Position numbers and translations under genes: made by a program. A stretch of 64,000 bases of DNA, taken from Blepharisma japonicum. Lineage: Eukaryota > Ciliophora > Heterotrichea > Heterotrichida > Blepharismidae. The notes beneath the pieces are model-generated. The model did not search any database and had not been told where the DNA came from. It saw only the letters and a program-made list of their open reading frames with translations. The stretch spans positions 434,001-498,000 of the forward strand of contig CATKHK010000019.1 of NCBI GenBank assembly GCA_949751835.1, given 5' to 3'. Of the stretch, positions 1 through 12,302 are shown piece by piece; the stretch's first letter is position 1, and every line of letters starts with the position of its first letter.

Positions 1-2
1 CT

Positions 3-2630
3 TATATTTTAAACCAAATTGAACAAGACAGCAAATCAGCAATTAAATTAAAGCTCAAAAATTACTGTAATGATAGAAAATTTTCTTTAGTTAATATCCA
101 GGATGGAGAAAGAGTGATAGTTGGATCAATCATAAATAGCAATATCACTATATCAAAAAATTTAATATTTCCTGGAAATTCTACGATTACCCCAAAATCA
201 ATCAAAAAAATCATAAACTTAAGCATAAACGCAGGCCCCACAAATCCGAATTCATCACCCGTAACAAGTGGTGTTATAGGATCTCATGGTGCTTATGTAG
301 TCAAAGATAAAATTAACTCCGGAAGCAGTAATCTTTTATCAAATTTTCAACTCGAATTTTTTATATTTGACTGCGGAGCAACTGTTTTTAACTCGACATT
401 TGCTTACAATTGTTTTAAAAAAGATATAAATAAATTCGGAATAGCTCATATATCGTCTCATGGCTCAGCAGTAGCAATAGGAGCTTTAAATATATTCAAG
501 CAGCTAAATTTAACATTCCCAGTTATCGGAACTACTAATTCTGATGTTTCTTTAAATTCGACTACAAAATATCCTATGTATACCCGAGTTGGGCTGTCTA
601 CTTCTTATGGCTCTATACTGACTGCAGTTTTACTCCGAGCAATGGGCTGAGAAAAAGCGGCGTTATTAAGTCAATCTGATAGTTGGGGCTCACAAAGAAT
701 TTATTATTTAAGTATGGGAGCGGCTTCGACTGATTTAGAAATAGTCAATCCTCAAAGCACAAGATATCTCCCGCCTAATCTTGATAGAGAAGGTCTTAAA
801 AATTATACACATATAATTCAAGGAATTATTGATAGTAAAGCGAGATTGCTGATTTGGTCTATACAATATCCGATGAGCAATTATGTGTTAGAAATGTTCT
901 ATGATTTAGGTCTAAGAAGCGGAGATTTAGTTATGTTTTCAACTTTTACAGACCCTTTGACGAATTTTGGAAATAATGATACGTTCAGATATAAAAGGAT
1001 AGAGGTTGGAATACCAATGATTGAGCTTGAATTAGAAAACTGGGTAGGGGATATAGGAAAAGATGCAAAAAATAGGATCATTTCGACTTATAATCAATCT
1101 CCAAATGGATTTTCTTGCAACTATGTCGATGGAGCTTATTTAATAGCTTATGCTTTAGACTACATGATAAATAGAGGAGAAGATTATACTAATCCTTTTA
1201 AGCTAGAATCTACTATAAGAAATCAGCAATTCCATGGATGCACTGGAAGAGTTTCAATAGAAAAAGGAACCAATGATCGTGCCACTGATGCTTTAGATAT
1301 CGGTGTAAACCAGCTTAATTCTGATGGCACAGTAAGCATTCAATATATTGGGAAATATATGCCCTATAACACTCAAGTATTAAAATACACTACACCTATG
1401 ATTTACCCTGGTGGAACTACTATCAAACCTAGCGACTTAAGAGACGAAAATAGCGAATGCCCATTTTCTAAAAAACTTATAAAGACTTTTGACAAAGGAA
1501 GAGAGCTACTTTTTGGCATCTGTTTCAGCGTTGCTTTAATAACAGTTTTTATAACAATTATCATATGAAGAAAATGGTGAAATATCTCAATCGAAATGCT
1601 AACTAAAAAAGAAGAAATTTCATTAGAAGATTTTATTGTTGGGATTTCTATTGCTGTGGAGTTTTTCCAGTATGCTGCCATGGGGCCTGATATTTCTCTT
1701 ATCAGCTCTATTATGGCTGATATAAGTGATGCTTTTTCACTTAATTTAAAAGACTTTTTTAAGCTGAGAAATGGAGTATTTTGGATTGTGGTAGATCTTG
1801 TTTTTGCAGGCATTGGATTATGAATTGCCTTGTGTTTAGTTGTTTTATTAAGACTTGATGAAAAATGCCACACAGTTTCAATGTTTAAATATTTATCAAT
1901 ATTAGCAGACTATGCAATGCCTATTTTAGGAAATTTGTGCTTTATTCCTTTTGTTTCAATATGTCTTGATATTTTTATATGCGACCAATCTATCGGTGAT
2001 AGCTTTACTGACAGTTTTTTATCTAAAGATTGTTATTATTTTTGCTGAAAAGATGAACATTTAGTATATGCGATAATATCATTTCTTGCGTTGATATTTT
2101 ATGAGCCCTTAGCTGTGTTCTGCAGGCCTCTTTGGCAAGAACTTCAGCCAATGCTGCATGTAAAAGCAGTTCCGCTATTTTTGATGATTAAAACGATTTT
2201 TCAAGTCACTCTAATTGTGATGAATAAAACAGTGAAAAGAGCCCAAGACATTACCCATGGAATCCTGTTTATTATAGTCATGGCTATTTATATTGCTTTT
2301 ACTTTTAAATTCAAACCTTATAATTACGAAAGATTCAGCTGGTGGCAAGGACTAACACTGATTGCGGTTGCTTGATTAGCTTTCATATCAACAATTGGTT
2401 TAATACTTAATAAAGGTTATACCCCTTTATTAATTATTTTAATATTAGGATGAATTATTATAACTATAACTGGGTTTTATATCCAAAGAAAGAAATATCC
2501 TAGCTTATTATTTAGGAGAAAAGGCCAGGATACATCAACTTTATTTAAATTTGCTTTTTCTTTTGGTAAAAGTTCGAAATTACATTTATCAAAAATATCT
2601 CCGAGCCAAGATAAGAAAAGCAACCCATAA
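3..2630 (+). CDS. Dual-VFT multi-pass receptor, subfamily I, copy 1 (5' end outside window)
   Basis: One frame is open from the window edge to TAA at 2628-2630 when TGA is read as Trp; 875 residues are visible. The missing part is the signal peptide and most of the first VFT domain. What remains starts at the tail of VFT1 (FSLVNIQDG, then LIFPGNS..IPKS). VFT2 follows, opening with LSINAGPTNPNSSP and FDCGATVFNSTFAYNCF, and closing with YPGGTTIKPSDLR and ECPFSKK. The membrane module begins with LLFGICFSVALITVFITIII at about 1510-1568 and includes CRPLWQEL, MNKTVKRAQDITHG and FKPYNYERFSWWQG. TGA stands for Trp at 648 (AMGW), 1566 and elsewhere. The likely role is a surface receptor for a small ligand, by domain type only. 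The copy looks intact as far as seen. Confidence 0.88.
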
Positions 2631-3219
2631 TTTTTTAAATTCTTTAACTTAAGCAAACTTTCTTTTTTTAATATTTATAATTAAATTCTATAAGCCAAAA
2701 AGCGATTTTTGAATTTTTTTTCCTATGCTAATATAAGACCTTTAATCTTTAATTTTTTGAAGTTTAAGATAAAAAACAAAATAGAAAGAATTCCCGATAT
2801 TAAATTAAATATGTTACTGCCTTGATTTTAGACAATGCTTTTAATCCTTTTTTAGAATTTTTTCGAAATTAAATTATTATAATTATATTTTCAATTGATA
2901 GGAATATTAGCATTTACAACTGTATGGTTTTAAGAGTTAATCCAATATTCATGTTCAATTTTTGGCTAATAAAAAGAGCTATCAATTTCTTTTTCGTTTT
3001 TCATTTTTTGGTGGTATAATGTCTTAAATTTGATATATCAATTTCAACAAGCTGATTTTAGTTAAAAGAAAAGGAATTGGCTACTATAAATTTTAATAGC
3101 TTTTAATAAAAGTCTATTTCTAGATATTAATATTTTCTTATTTATTTTGAAAAATTCAGATATTTCGATTTCCCTGGATATTATTATAAATTTTACTCCT
3201 AAGACCATCAAATAAAATT
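2631..3219. other. Intergenic spacer, nothing recognised
   Basis: This is AT-rich DNA between two tandem copies. Poly-A and poly-T runs are common. I see no open frame of note, RNA gene or repeat. It must hold the 3' end signals of the upstream gene and the promoter of the next, but no motif can be picked out. Confidence 0.6.
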
Positions 3220-6200
3220 ATGATCCAAAAACCTATCCAAAAGTTATTATATTTGATAGAAATATTTTACTTATCCTCTACTTTAGAGGTCATAATTGCT
3301 TATGAAGGCTTGAATCCTGATATTCTAAATGAAAATTCCATTTTTAGCCTAACCAGTTCCTTTAGTAACCTTGTGGATTGGCACAAGTGTAAAATTTCAA
3401 ATATCTCTGCATGCTATGAAGAATTTTCAAATTCTTTAATTATTCTTGACTTATCTAGAGATTTAGATGTACAATACTCAATTTCTCAGCTATGTAAAAC
3501 CCATTTTTTGGCTCATTTAGTTTTCCAAGATAATTTCCACTATATTGACGACTGGACTTATTCAGCCATTACTTCAAAATTTGACCAAATTGATGCTTTT
3601 TTAGAAGTTCTCAATCATTTTGAGTGAAATAAAGGAGCAGCTTTTATTGATAAAGAAAGCTTATATGAAAGAGAACGAATGTCACAATTTTCTTCTGAAT
3701 TTAATTATTTAACTGTTGAAGAGTATTCAGATGTCGAGCAGCTTGTAAATAGGCTTACTTTTAAGCTAGGAGCAACACTTTATTATATTATTACTAATTC
3801 TGTGGATTCCTTACAAATCCAAAATTTTTTAAAAAGTGCGAAACTTTTAACTATCGGGAATGGGATTATTCTTAATCAGAGAAGTGGCTATTTATGTGAT
3901 AGTGATGGATTATTGATAATTACTGATTCTGGGCAAGAAGCAGTAACTTCTTTAGAAGAATATTATAAAAATTCTGCTATTAACACAATTTCTTATATTT
4001 TAAGCAATATTTCTCAGGAAAACACACAAAATATCATTTCAGCACTCCAATTAAAATTTAAAAATCATTACAATGAAGGTAGTTTCTCATTAATTAATGT
4101 CCAGAATGGAAAAAGAGTAATTGTTGGCTCAATCATAAATAATAGCCTCACAATATATAAAAATCTGACTTTTCCTGGAGAATCAAGTTCTATTCCAAAA
4201 TCCACTAAAAAAGTGATTAATTTAAGTATAAATGCTGGACCAAGTAACCCAGATTCCTCACCTGCATCTCCTGGTTTAATATTAGGCTCAAAAGGTGCAT
4301 ATATAGTTAAAGACAAAGTTAACGAGGGAAGCAGCCTTTTATCAAATTTTCAGCTTAAATTTTATATTTATGACTGTGGAGCGACTGTTTTTAACTCAAC
4401 ATTTGCTACTAATTGCTTCAAAAATGATATGGATAAATTTGGAGTTGCTTATATGTCTTCAGGAATGTCTGCAGTTGCAATTGGCGAACTAGGATTATTT
4501 CAGAAGCTCAACTGAACATTTCCAGCAGTAGGCTCTACCAATTCTGATGTCTCATTAAATTCTACAGCAAAGTATCCTATATATACTCGAGTAAGTATTT
4601 CCACTTCTTATAGCGCTTCAAAGACTGCCGTATTGCTTAGAGCTATGGGTTGAGAAAAAGCTGGACTATTGACACAAAATAATTCCTATGGTAAACAAAT
4701 AGCTTACTATATAAGCCAAGGAGCTGCTCTTGCAGATCTCGAAATAGTCAACCCTCAAACTACATGATTTATCCCTCCTAATCTTGATAGAGAAGGCATA
4801 AAAAATTACACATATATAATCCAAGGAATAATTGATTCTCAGGTAAGATTATTAATTTTATCGCTGCAGTTCCCTATGTATAATTACGTATATGAAATGT
4901 TTTATGATCTAGGGATGAGAAGTGGGGATATTATGATTTTTGCAGCAGCCCCAGATTCTTTGACAAGTATAGGCTATAATGATACTTTTAGGTACAAAAG
5001 ACTAGAAATTGCAATTCCTATGATTGAGCTTGACCCTGCCACTTGGGTCGGCGATGTAGGAAAAGATATAAAAAGCCGATTTATTTCAACTTATAATCAA
5101 GCTCCGAATAGTTTTGCTTGCCAATATGCAGACGGTGCATATCTCATTGCTTATGCTTTAGATTATATGATAAACAGAGGACAAGATTATACTGACCCTT
5201 ATAAATTGGACTCTGCTATAAGAAGCCAACAGTTTCAAGGATGTACAGGAAGAGTTTCAATAGAAAAAGGAAGCAATGATAGAATTGTTGATGCTTTAGA
5301 TATAGCTGTCAATAAGCTGGATTCAAATAATACAGTTATTATTCAGTATATTGGGAAATATATGCCGTACAGCACTCAGGTATTAAAATACACCACACCT
5401 ATGATTTATCCTGACGGTACTACTATTAAACCTAGCGATTTAAGAAATGAAAACGAGAAATGCCCATTTTCTAATAAACTTGTAAGAACTTTTACAAAGG
5501 GAAGAGGCCTTCTTTTTGGGATTTGTTTTACTGTCGCATTTATAACTTTTGTTATCACAATTTTTATATGAAGAAAATGGTGAAATATTTCAGTCGAGCC
5601 ATTGGTGAAAAAAGAAGAAATTTCTATGCAGGATTTTATTGTTGGGCTCACAATTGCGGTAGAAATATTCCAGTATGCAGCAATGGGGCCTGATTTTTCA
5701 CTTATTAGTCCTGCTGTATCTGGTGTAAGTGATGCCTTCTCGTTGAATTTGGATGATTTCATGAAATTGAAAAACGGAGTATTTTGGATTGTTGTAAACA
5801 TTGTGTTTGCTGGAATTGTGTTATGAATTGTTCTGTGTTTAGTAGTTTTATTGAGACTTGATGAAAAATGACATTTTATGCCGATATTTAGATATTTATC
5901 AATATTAGCAGATTATGCAATGCCGATTTTAGGAAATTTGTGCTTTATTCCTTTTGTTTCGATATGTCTTGATATTTTTATATGTGATCAGTCAATTGGT
6001 GAAAATTTCACTGACAGCTTTTTATCGAAGGATTGTTATTATTTTTGCTGAAAAGATGAACATTTAGTATATGCGATAATATCGTTTATTGCTTTGCTAT
6101 TATATGAGCCTTCTGCTGTATTTTGCAGACCTCTATGGCAAGAACTGCAACCAATTCTTCACGTAAAAGCAGTCCCGCTATTTTTGATGATTAAAACAAT

Positions 6201-6645
6201 AGTCCAAGTAACCTTAATAGTGATGAATAAAACAGTGAAAAGAGCTCAAGATATAACTCATGGGGTGCTATTTATCATAGTCATGGTTATGTATATTTTA
6301 TTTATTTTTAAATTCAAACCTTATAACTACGAAAGATTCAGCTGATGGCAAGGAATCACATTAACTGGTGTTGCTTGATTAGCTCTTATATCAGTAATTG
6401 GGCTAATACTTAGAGATGATTATACTCCTTTGCTAATTATATTAGTACTCGGGTGGCTCATTATCGCAATATTTGGATTTTATATACAAAAAATGAAGTA
6501 TCCAAGCTTGCTCTTCAGGCAAAAAGACAAAGATACTTCAACTTTATTCAAATTTGCTTTCACTTTTGGAAAAAATTCTAGACTCCACTTAACCAAAATT
6601 GTTCCATCTGAAAGCAAAAAAGCCAGCAGTAGAATTTCTATTTAA
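3220..6645 (+). CDS. Dual-VFT multi-pass receptor, subfamily I, copy 2 (complete)
   Basis: ATG at 3220 to TAA at 6643 gives 1,141 aa in one frame with TGA=Trp. The start is chosen because it gives a hydrophobic leader (LLYLIEIFYLSSTLE) right at the N terminus. VFT1 covers about residues 20-325: VDWHKC and SLIILDLS near its start, then an FxxVLxxxxW helix-strand pair, ending LTFPGESSSIPKS. VFT2 covers about 328-745: SINAGPSNP, YDCGATVFN, then a GQDYTDPYKL..FQGCTGRVSIEKGSNDR block, ending YPDGTTIKPSDLR. Membrane segments lie near residues 764-784, 852-878, 901-922, 949-970, 987-1004, 1013-1031, 1044-1064 and 1071-1090. The short C-terminal tail holds the family motif DTSTLFKFAFTFGK. No introns are evident. 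It is the clearest reference copy for the family. Ligand and signalling partner are unknown. Confidence 0.9.
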
Positions 6646-7265
6646 TTTATCAAATTATTTTATAAATGAGTATTTTAACAATAAAATAATTATAATTTTA
6701 CTTTTAATGTAGTTTTATTTTTTAATGAATATATATGCGTTTACTTTTTTAATCAGTCTCTTACGTTATAATCTCTTTGGGAATTAGAGCTATTTGGCTT
6801 AAGATTTATATATTAATCTTTATTTCATGCAATCATGAAATTTCAAATATTTCTTTAATATTGCTTATATAGACAATGTCATATTGATCGATTTGCTTAA
6901 ATTAAATCACAAATAATTTTTATCCAAAATACTTATTATTTTGAATTATTTATTGGATTTTTTTTATTTTTAAAAGATGAGAGAAAGATGATATATATTC
7001 TTAATTATTTTTTAATTATAATTCAATAATAATGATTTTTAAATATTTTGAACAAAGTTAAAGTCTTGCTTTAGGAGATTAAAATACCATTGTGAGTTAT
7101 TTATAAGTTTTTGTTTTTCATTATGATTTCTTACAAAAAATTCAGTTGCATTCATAGGTGGCCTAAATTTTCAAATTTAATTTTAAATAAAAACGAAGGT
7201 TTCTCATATAGTTTTATTATGCTGTTTTTTTTTTGGATAATCAAAAAATTAATATTTCCAAAATT
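6646..7265. other. Intergenic spacer, nothing recognised
   Basis: AT-rich spacer between tandem copies 2 and 3. No coding frame, RNA gene or clear repeat was seen. Confidence 0.6.
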
Positions 7266-10200
7266 ATGTTCAGTAATTACATATTAATCATCATGCAACA
7301 GGAAGCCTTGAAAATATTATTTTTACTTTCAATATTCCACTTATCTAGCACTCTAGAAATCATAATTGCTTATGATAAACCAAATTCCAACTTAATAAGC
7401 GAAGCCTCCATTCTTGATATTACAGGCTCATTTCCAAATTCAGTGGATTGGCACATGTGCCAAATTTCAAGTATTTCTACTTGTATTGAAGAATTTTCTG
7501 GCTCATTGATTATTTTAGACTTATTAAGTGATTTAGATGCCCAGTACTCAATTTCTCAGTTATGTAAGAGCCATTTTTTAGTTCACCTAGTCTTCCAGGA
7601 TGACTTTAAATACACTGATGATTGGACTTTTTCGGTTATTACCTCAAAAATAGACCAAATGAATGCATTATTAGCAGTTATTGATCATTTTGAATGAAAA
7701 CAAGGGGTTATATTTATTAATAAAAAAAATTTATACGAAAAAGAAGCCCTAGGAAAATATTCATCAGAATTCAATTTTCTGACAATTGAAGAATATTCAA
7801 ACATAGAAATACTTGTAAATAGGCTTACTTTTAAGCTAGGTGCAACACTTTATTATATAGTTACTGATTCATTTGAAGCACTAGAAATCCAAAAGTCTTT
7901 AAACAATGCAAAACTTTTAAAAAGTGGAAATGGCATTATTCTCAACCAGAGAAGTGGATATCTATCCAGTATTGATGGCCTTTTAATAATTACTGATTTT
8001 GGACAAGAGTTCATAATTGCTTCAGAAGAATATTATAAAAATTCGGTTATAGCCGCGATCTCATATATTTTGAATCAAATTTCTCAAGAAAACGCTAAAA
8101 ATATTATCTCAGCTTTAGGATTAAAATTTAAAAACAATTATAATGAAGCCAAATTTTCTTTGGTAAATATTCAAGATGGAAAAAGAGTTATTGTTGGATC
8201 CATTATAAATAGCAATGCTACAATATCAGGAAATTTAATATTCCCTGGAAATTCAAGAATTATTCCAAAATCAACCAAAAAAATAATAAATTTAAGCATA
8301 AATGCTGGATCTACGAATCCAAATTCGGGACCTGTAGCTGTAGCTGTGATAGGATCTAGAGGTGTTTATGCAGTTAAAGACAAAATTAACGAAGGTCTCA
8401 CTAGCCTTTTAACAAACTTTCAGCTTGATTTTTTTAATTTTGACTGTGGTGTCACTGTTTTTAACTCAACATTTGCTTACAATTGCTTTAAAAAAGATAT
8501 TGATAAATTTGGAGTCGCACACGTGTCATCAGCTGGTTCTCCAGTAGCAATCGGTGCATTAAATGTATTCAAGCAGCTTAACGTTACTTTTCCAGTTGTA
8601 GGATGCTCGAATTCTGATATTTCATTGAATTCAACCTCAAAATATCCTATGTACACTCGAGTTGGTCTTTCCACTTCTTATGGTTCTATATTAACTGCAG
8701 TTTTGCTTAGAGCTATGGGATGGAAAAAAGCTTCAATATTAAGTCAAAATGACGCTTGGGGCCAGCAGAGATCTTATTATTTAAGCCAAGGGGCTGATAT
8801 TACTGATCTTGAAATAATTAATCCTAAGGACACATGATTCATACCTCCTAATCTTGATAAAGAAGCGCTAAAAAATTACACTCACATAATCCAAGGAATA
8901 ATTGATTCACAAACAAGGTTATTGATCTTCTCAGTGCAATTTCCTATGCTAAATTACGTATTAGATATGTTTTATGACTTAGGACTTCGGAGAGGAGATT
9001 TGGTTATTTTTGCCACGTTTCCAGATGCCTTAACAATTATTGGGAATAATGATACTTTAAAATATAAAAGGCTTGAGCTAGGAATCCCAATGATAGAACT
9101 TGAGGCTGCAAATTGGGTTGGCGATGTAGGAAAAGATATAAAAAATCGAATTATTTCTAAATATAGCCAAGCCCCTAGTGGATTTGCTTGCAGCTATGCG
9201 GATGGCGCCTATCTCATTGCTTATGCTTTAGATTATATGATAACCAGAGGAAAAGATTATACTGATCCTCATAAATTGGACTCTGCTATAAGAACTCAAC
9301 AATTTCAAGGATGTACAGGAAGAGTGTCAATAGAAAAAGGAACCAATGACAGAATTGTTGATGCTCTTGATATCGGCATAAATAAACTGAATTCTGATGG
9401 CACAGTAACCGTTCAATTTATAGGAAAATACATGCCATATAGCACTCAAGTATTAAAATATTTTTCACCGATGGTTTACTCTGATGGGACGACTATTAAG
9501 CCAAGCGATTTAAGGAACGAAAACAGCAAATGCCCATTTTCTGACAAATTAATAAGGACTTTTACTAAGGGAAGAGGCCTTCTCTTTGGAATATGCTTTA
9601 GTATCGCTTTTATAACATTTGCTATTACAGTTTTTATATGAAGAAAATGGTGAAATATTTCAGTTGAGCCATTGACCCAAAAAGAAGAAATTTCTTTACA
9701 GGACATAATTGTTGGGGCATCTATTGCTATAGAATTTTTCCAGTATGCCGCTATGGGGCCTGATTTTTCACTTATTAGTAAACCTGTGGCTGATGTAAGT
9801 GATGCTTTTTCGTTAAATTTGGATGATTTTATAAAATTGGAAAATGGCGTTTTTTGGATTGTTGTGAATGTTGTTTTTGCTGGAATTGGGCTATGAATAG
9901 TTCTTTGCATAGTAATTTTATTTAGACTTGATGAGAAATGGCATTTTATGCAAATATTTAGATATCTATCAATGCTAGCAGACTATGCAATGCCGATTTT
10001 AGGAAATTTGTGCTTTATTCCTTTTGTTTCAATATGCCTTGATATTTTTATATGTGATCAGTCAATTGGTGAAAATTTCACTGACAGCTTTTTATCGAAG
10101 GATTGTTATTATTTTTGTTGGAAAGATAGACATTTAGCGTATGCGATAATTTCCTTCATTGCTTTGCTATTATATGAACCTTTAGCTGTATTTTGCAGAC

Positions 10201-10703
10201 CTCTTTGGCAAGAGCTGCAGCCAATGCTGCATGTAAAAGCAGTTCCACTATTTTTGATGATTAAAACAATAGTCCAAGTGACTTTAATTGTGATGAATAA
10301 AACAGTAAAAAGAGCCCAAGACATTACACATGGGTTTTTATTTATTTTCATCATGATTATTTATATTTTATTTATTTTTAAATTCAAACCGTATAACTAC
10401 GAAAGATTTAGCTGATGGCAAGGAGTGACACTAATTGGAGTTACTTTGCTAGCTGTATTATCAACGATAGGATTGATTATTAAAGAAAGCTATACTCCTT
10501 TGCTGATTATATTAGTAATAGGGTGAACTCTTGTAGTGATATTTGGATTTTACATTCAGAAAAAGAAATATCCAAGCTTGCTATTCAGGAAAAAAGGCCA
10601 AGATACTTCAACTTTATTTAAATTTGCCTTTACTTTTGGCAAGCATTCTAGAGTTCATTTATCAAAAATATCTCCGAATGACAACCAAAAAGTTATTGAA
10701 TAA
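7266..10703 (+). CDS. Dual-VFT multi-pass receptor, subfamily I, copy 3 (complete)
   Basis: One frame runs from ATG at 7266 to TAA at 10701-10703 (1,145 aa). An in-frame ATG at 7293 would give 1,136 aa with the leader closer to the N terminus (MQQEALKILFLLSIFHLSS) and is equally possible. VFT1 has VDWHMC and SLIILDLL and ends LIFPGNSRIIPKS. VFT2 carries FDCGVTVFN, YPMYTRVGLSTSYGS, MGWKKASIL and FQGCTGRVSIEKGTNDR. Here the MGW tryptophan is TGG, whereas copies 1 and 2 have TGA at the same site; this is direct support for TGA=Trp. The membrane module matches copy 2 closely, with SKDCYYFC and KPYNYERFS. No frame breaks were found. Confidence 0.9.
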
Positions 10704-11224
10704 AATTCTTTAATTTTAAACATTTTAACACTGATGATTTTAAAGTAAAATAAAAGAAAAATAAAATCTAATACTCTCTGTATTCTTAATTGAACGATTT
10801 TTATAGTGCATAAAAATTTTATTGGGAAATTTAATATAATAATTATGAAGGCGAATAAAATTTTTGGTCATAAAGTAAATGGTTCTTTGGGTTAAGCCTT
10901 ATTGCTATATCAGCATTCATCTAGTTTTTTATAGCATCAGGCCTTACAATATTTCCAATAAATCTTCTAAATTACTAGTTCTTTCTTTTCTTTTTATGAA
11001 AATTCTAGAATTCCTTTTCTTAATATTATTAGGTGGCTGTTAGATTTATGCTTTTAGATGAGATAAAATATCATAAAAATATGCAAGCTGCTTTAGTAAG
11101 CCGAAAAGTAATTGAATTTTCTTGTCCTTTAATTCTAATTAAATTTAAATATCTTGAATAACTTTATGGCCAATTTATCATATGTTTTGCTTGCTCTAAG
11201 TATTTTTTAATAAAACTTCCCATC
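10704..11224. other. Intergenic spacer before a decayed copy
   Basis: AT-rich sequence of about 520 bases. It occupies the place where the 5' two-thirds of the following decayed copy would lie, but I could not recognise any receptor coding sequence here by eye. Confidence 0.5.
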
Positions 11225-12013
11225 TTAGTTGTCTTATTAAGACTTGATGAAAAACGATTTTGTGCTACCATATTCCAAAACTTATTAGTGATTGCAGACT
11301 ATTTGATACCAATTTTAAGAGATATTCTCTGTATTCCTTTTGTTTCAATCTGTTTAGATATTTTTATATGCGATCAATTAATTGGCAATAATTTTGACAG
11401 CTTTTTATCTAAAGACTGCTATTATTTTAGCTGAAAAGATGAAAATTTAATGTATACAATAATATCATTTATTGCTTAAATATTATATGAGCTTTTAGCT
11501 GTATTTTGCAGACCACCGTGGCAAGAATTGCAGCCAATACTGCATGCAAAGGCAGTTCCCCTATTTTTGATGGTTAAAAAAATAGTCCAAGTAACTTTAA
11601 TTGTGATGAATAAAACAATAAAAAGGTCTCAAAACATTACCCATGGGATTTTATTTATTATAGTCATAATTATTTATATTTTGTTTATTTTTAGATTCAA
11701 GCCTTATAACTATGAAAGGTTCAGCTGGTGGCAAGGACTCACATTAATTGGAGTCTGTTGGTAGCTGGTTTATCAACACTAGGGTTGATTATTCATAAAG
11801 GATATATTCCCCTGTAGTTATTTTAATAATAGGATGGCTCATTATAGTATTATTTGGCCTATATGTACAGAAAATAGGTATCCAAACTTACTATTTAGAA
11901 AGAAAGGAAAAGATACCTCAGCATTATTCAAATTTGCCCCTACTCTTGCTAAGCATTCAAAAAAGCATTTAAATAAAATATCTCCAAATGAAGACAAAAA
12001 AATTAGTTATTAA
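11225..12013 (+). pseudogene. Decayed receptor copy: C-terminal membrane half only
   Basis: Homology to copies 1-3 starts abruptly at the VVLLRLDEK segment between the second and third membrane helices and runs to the usual C terminus. Both VFT domains and the first membrane helix are absent. The frame is broken: TAA at 11477-11479 replaces a leucine-rich stretch (FIALLLYE in the intact copies), and small deletions shift the frame near 11757 and around 11815. One piece stays readable from 11528 to about 11764 (MQPILHAKAVPLFLMV and on). It groups with subfamily I by KPYNYERFSWWQG. It looks like a truncated duplicate that never worked, or one long dead. Confidence 0.85.
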
Positions 12014-12302
12014 AATCATTTTATAATTAAGAATGCCATTTTTTAATTCAGGGCTTTTGAGAAAGCTTTTATAGATAATACTGCTAAAATGTTAAGAATA
12101 ACAAATAATAAATTATTATTTGAAACAAATTTCTTGGTCAGAGCTATTTATAAAATCAGTATTGAATAATATATATTTTTAAATTTCAAATAAATAAGCT
12201 TCTTTTAGAATTATTCTTCAATTTCAAAACTGAGAGATCATTACTGCTTCTTATTATACATTTATGACAAAAACTATTAATTTTAATTAAAAATCTTAAA
12301 GA

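Noticed and set aside
1403-1873. Minus-strand open frame of 156 codons across the first membrane region; similar ones at 5406-5801, 9476-9910, 16693-17175, 20883-21368 and 56027-56506
   Set aside because: They recur antisense to the same part of each receptor gene and are explained by codon bias of the conserved sense strand.
1-6645. Runs of short separate genes (operon of small membrane and binding proteins)
   Set aside because: All pieces lie in one frame, are separated only by TGA, and rejoin to one conserved protein.
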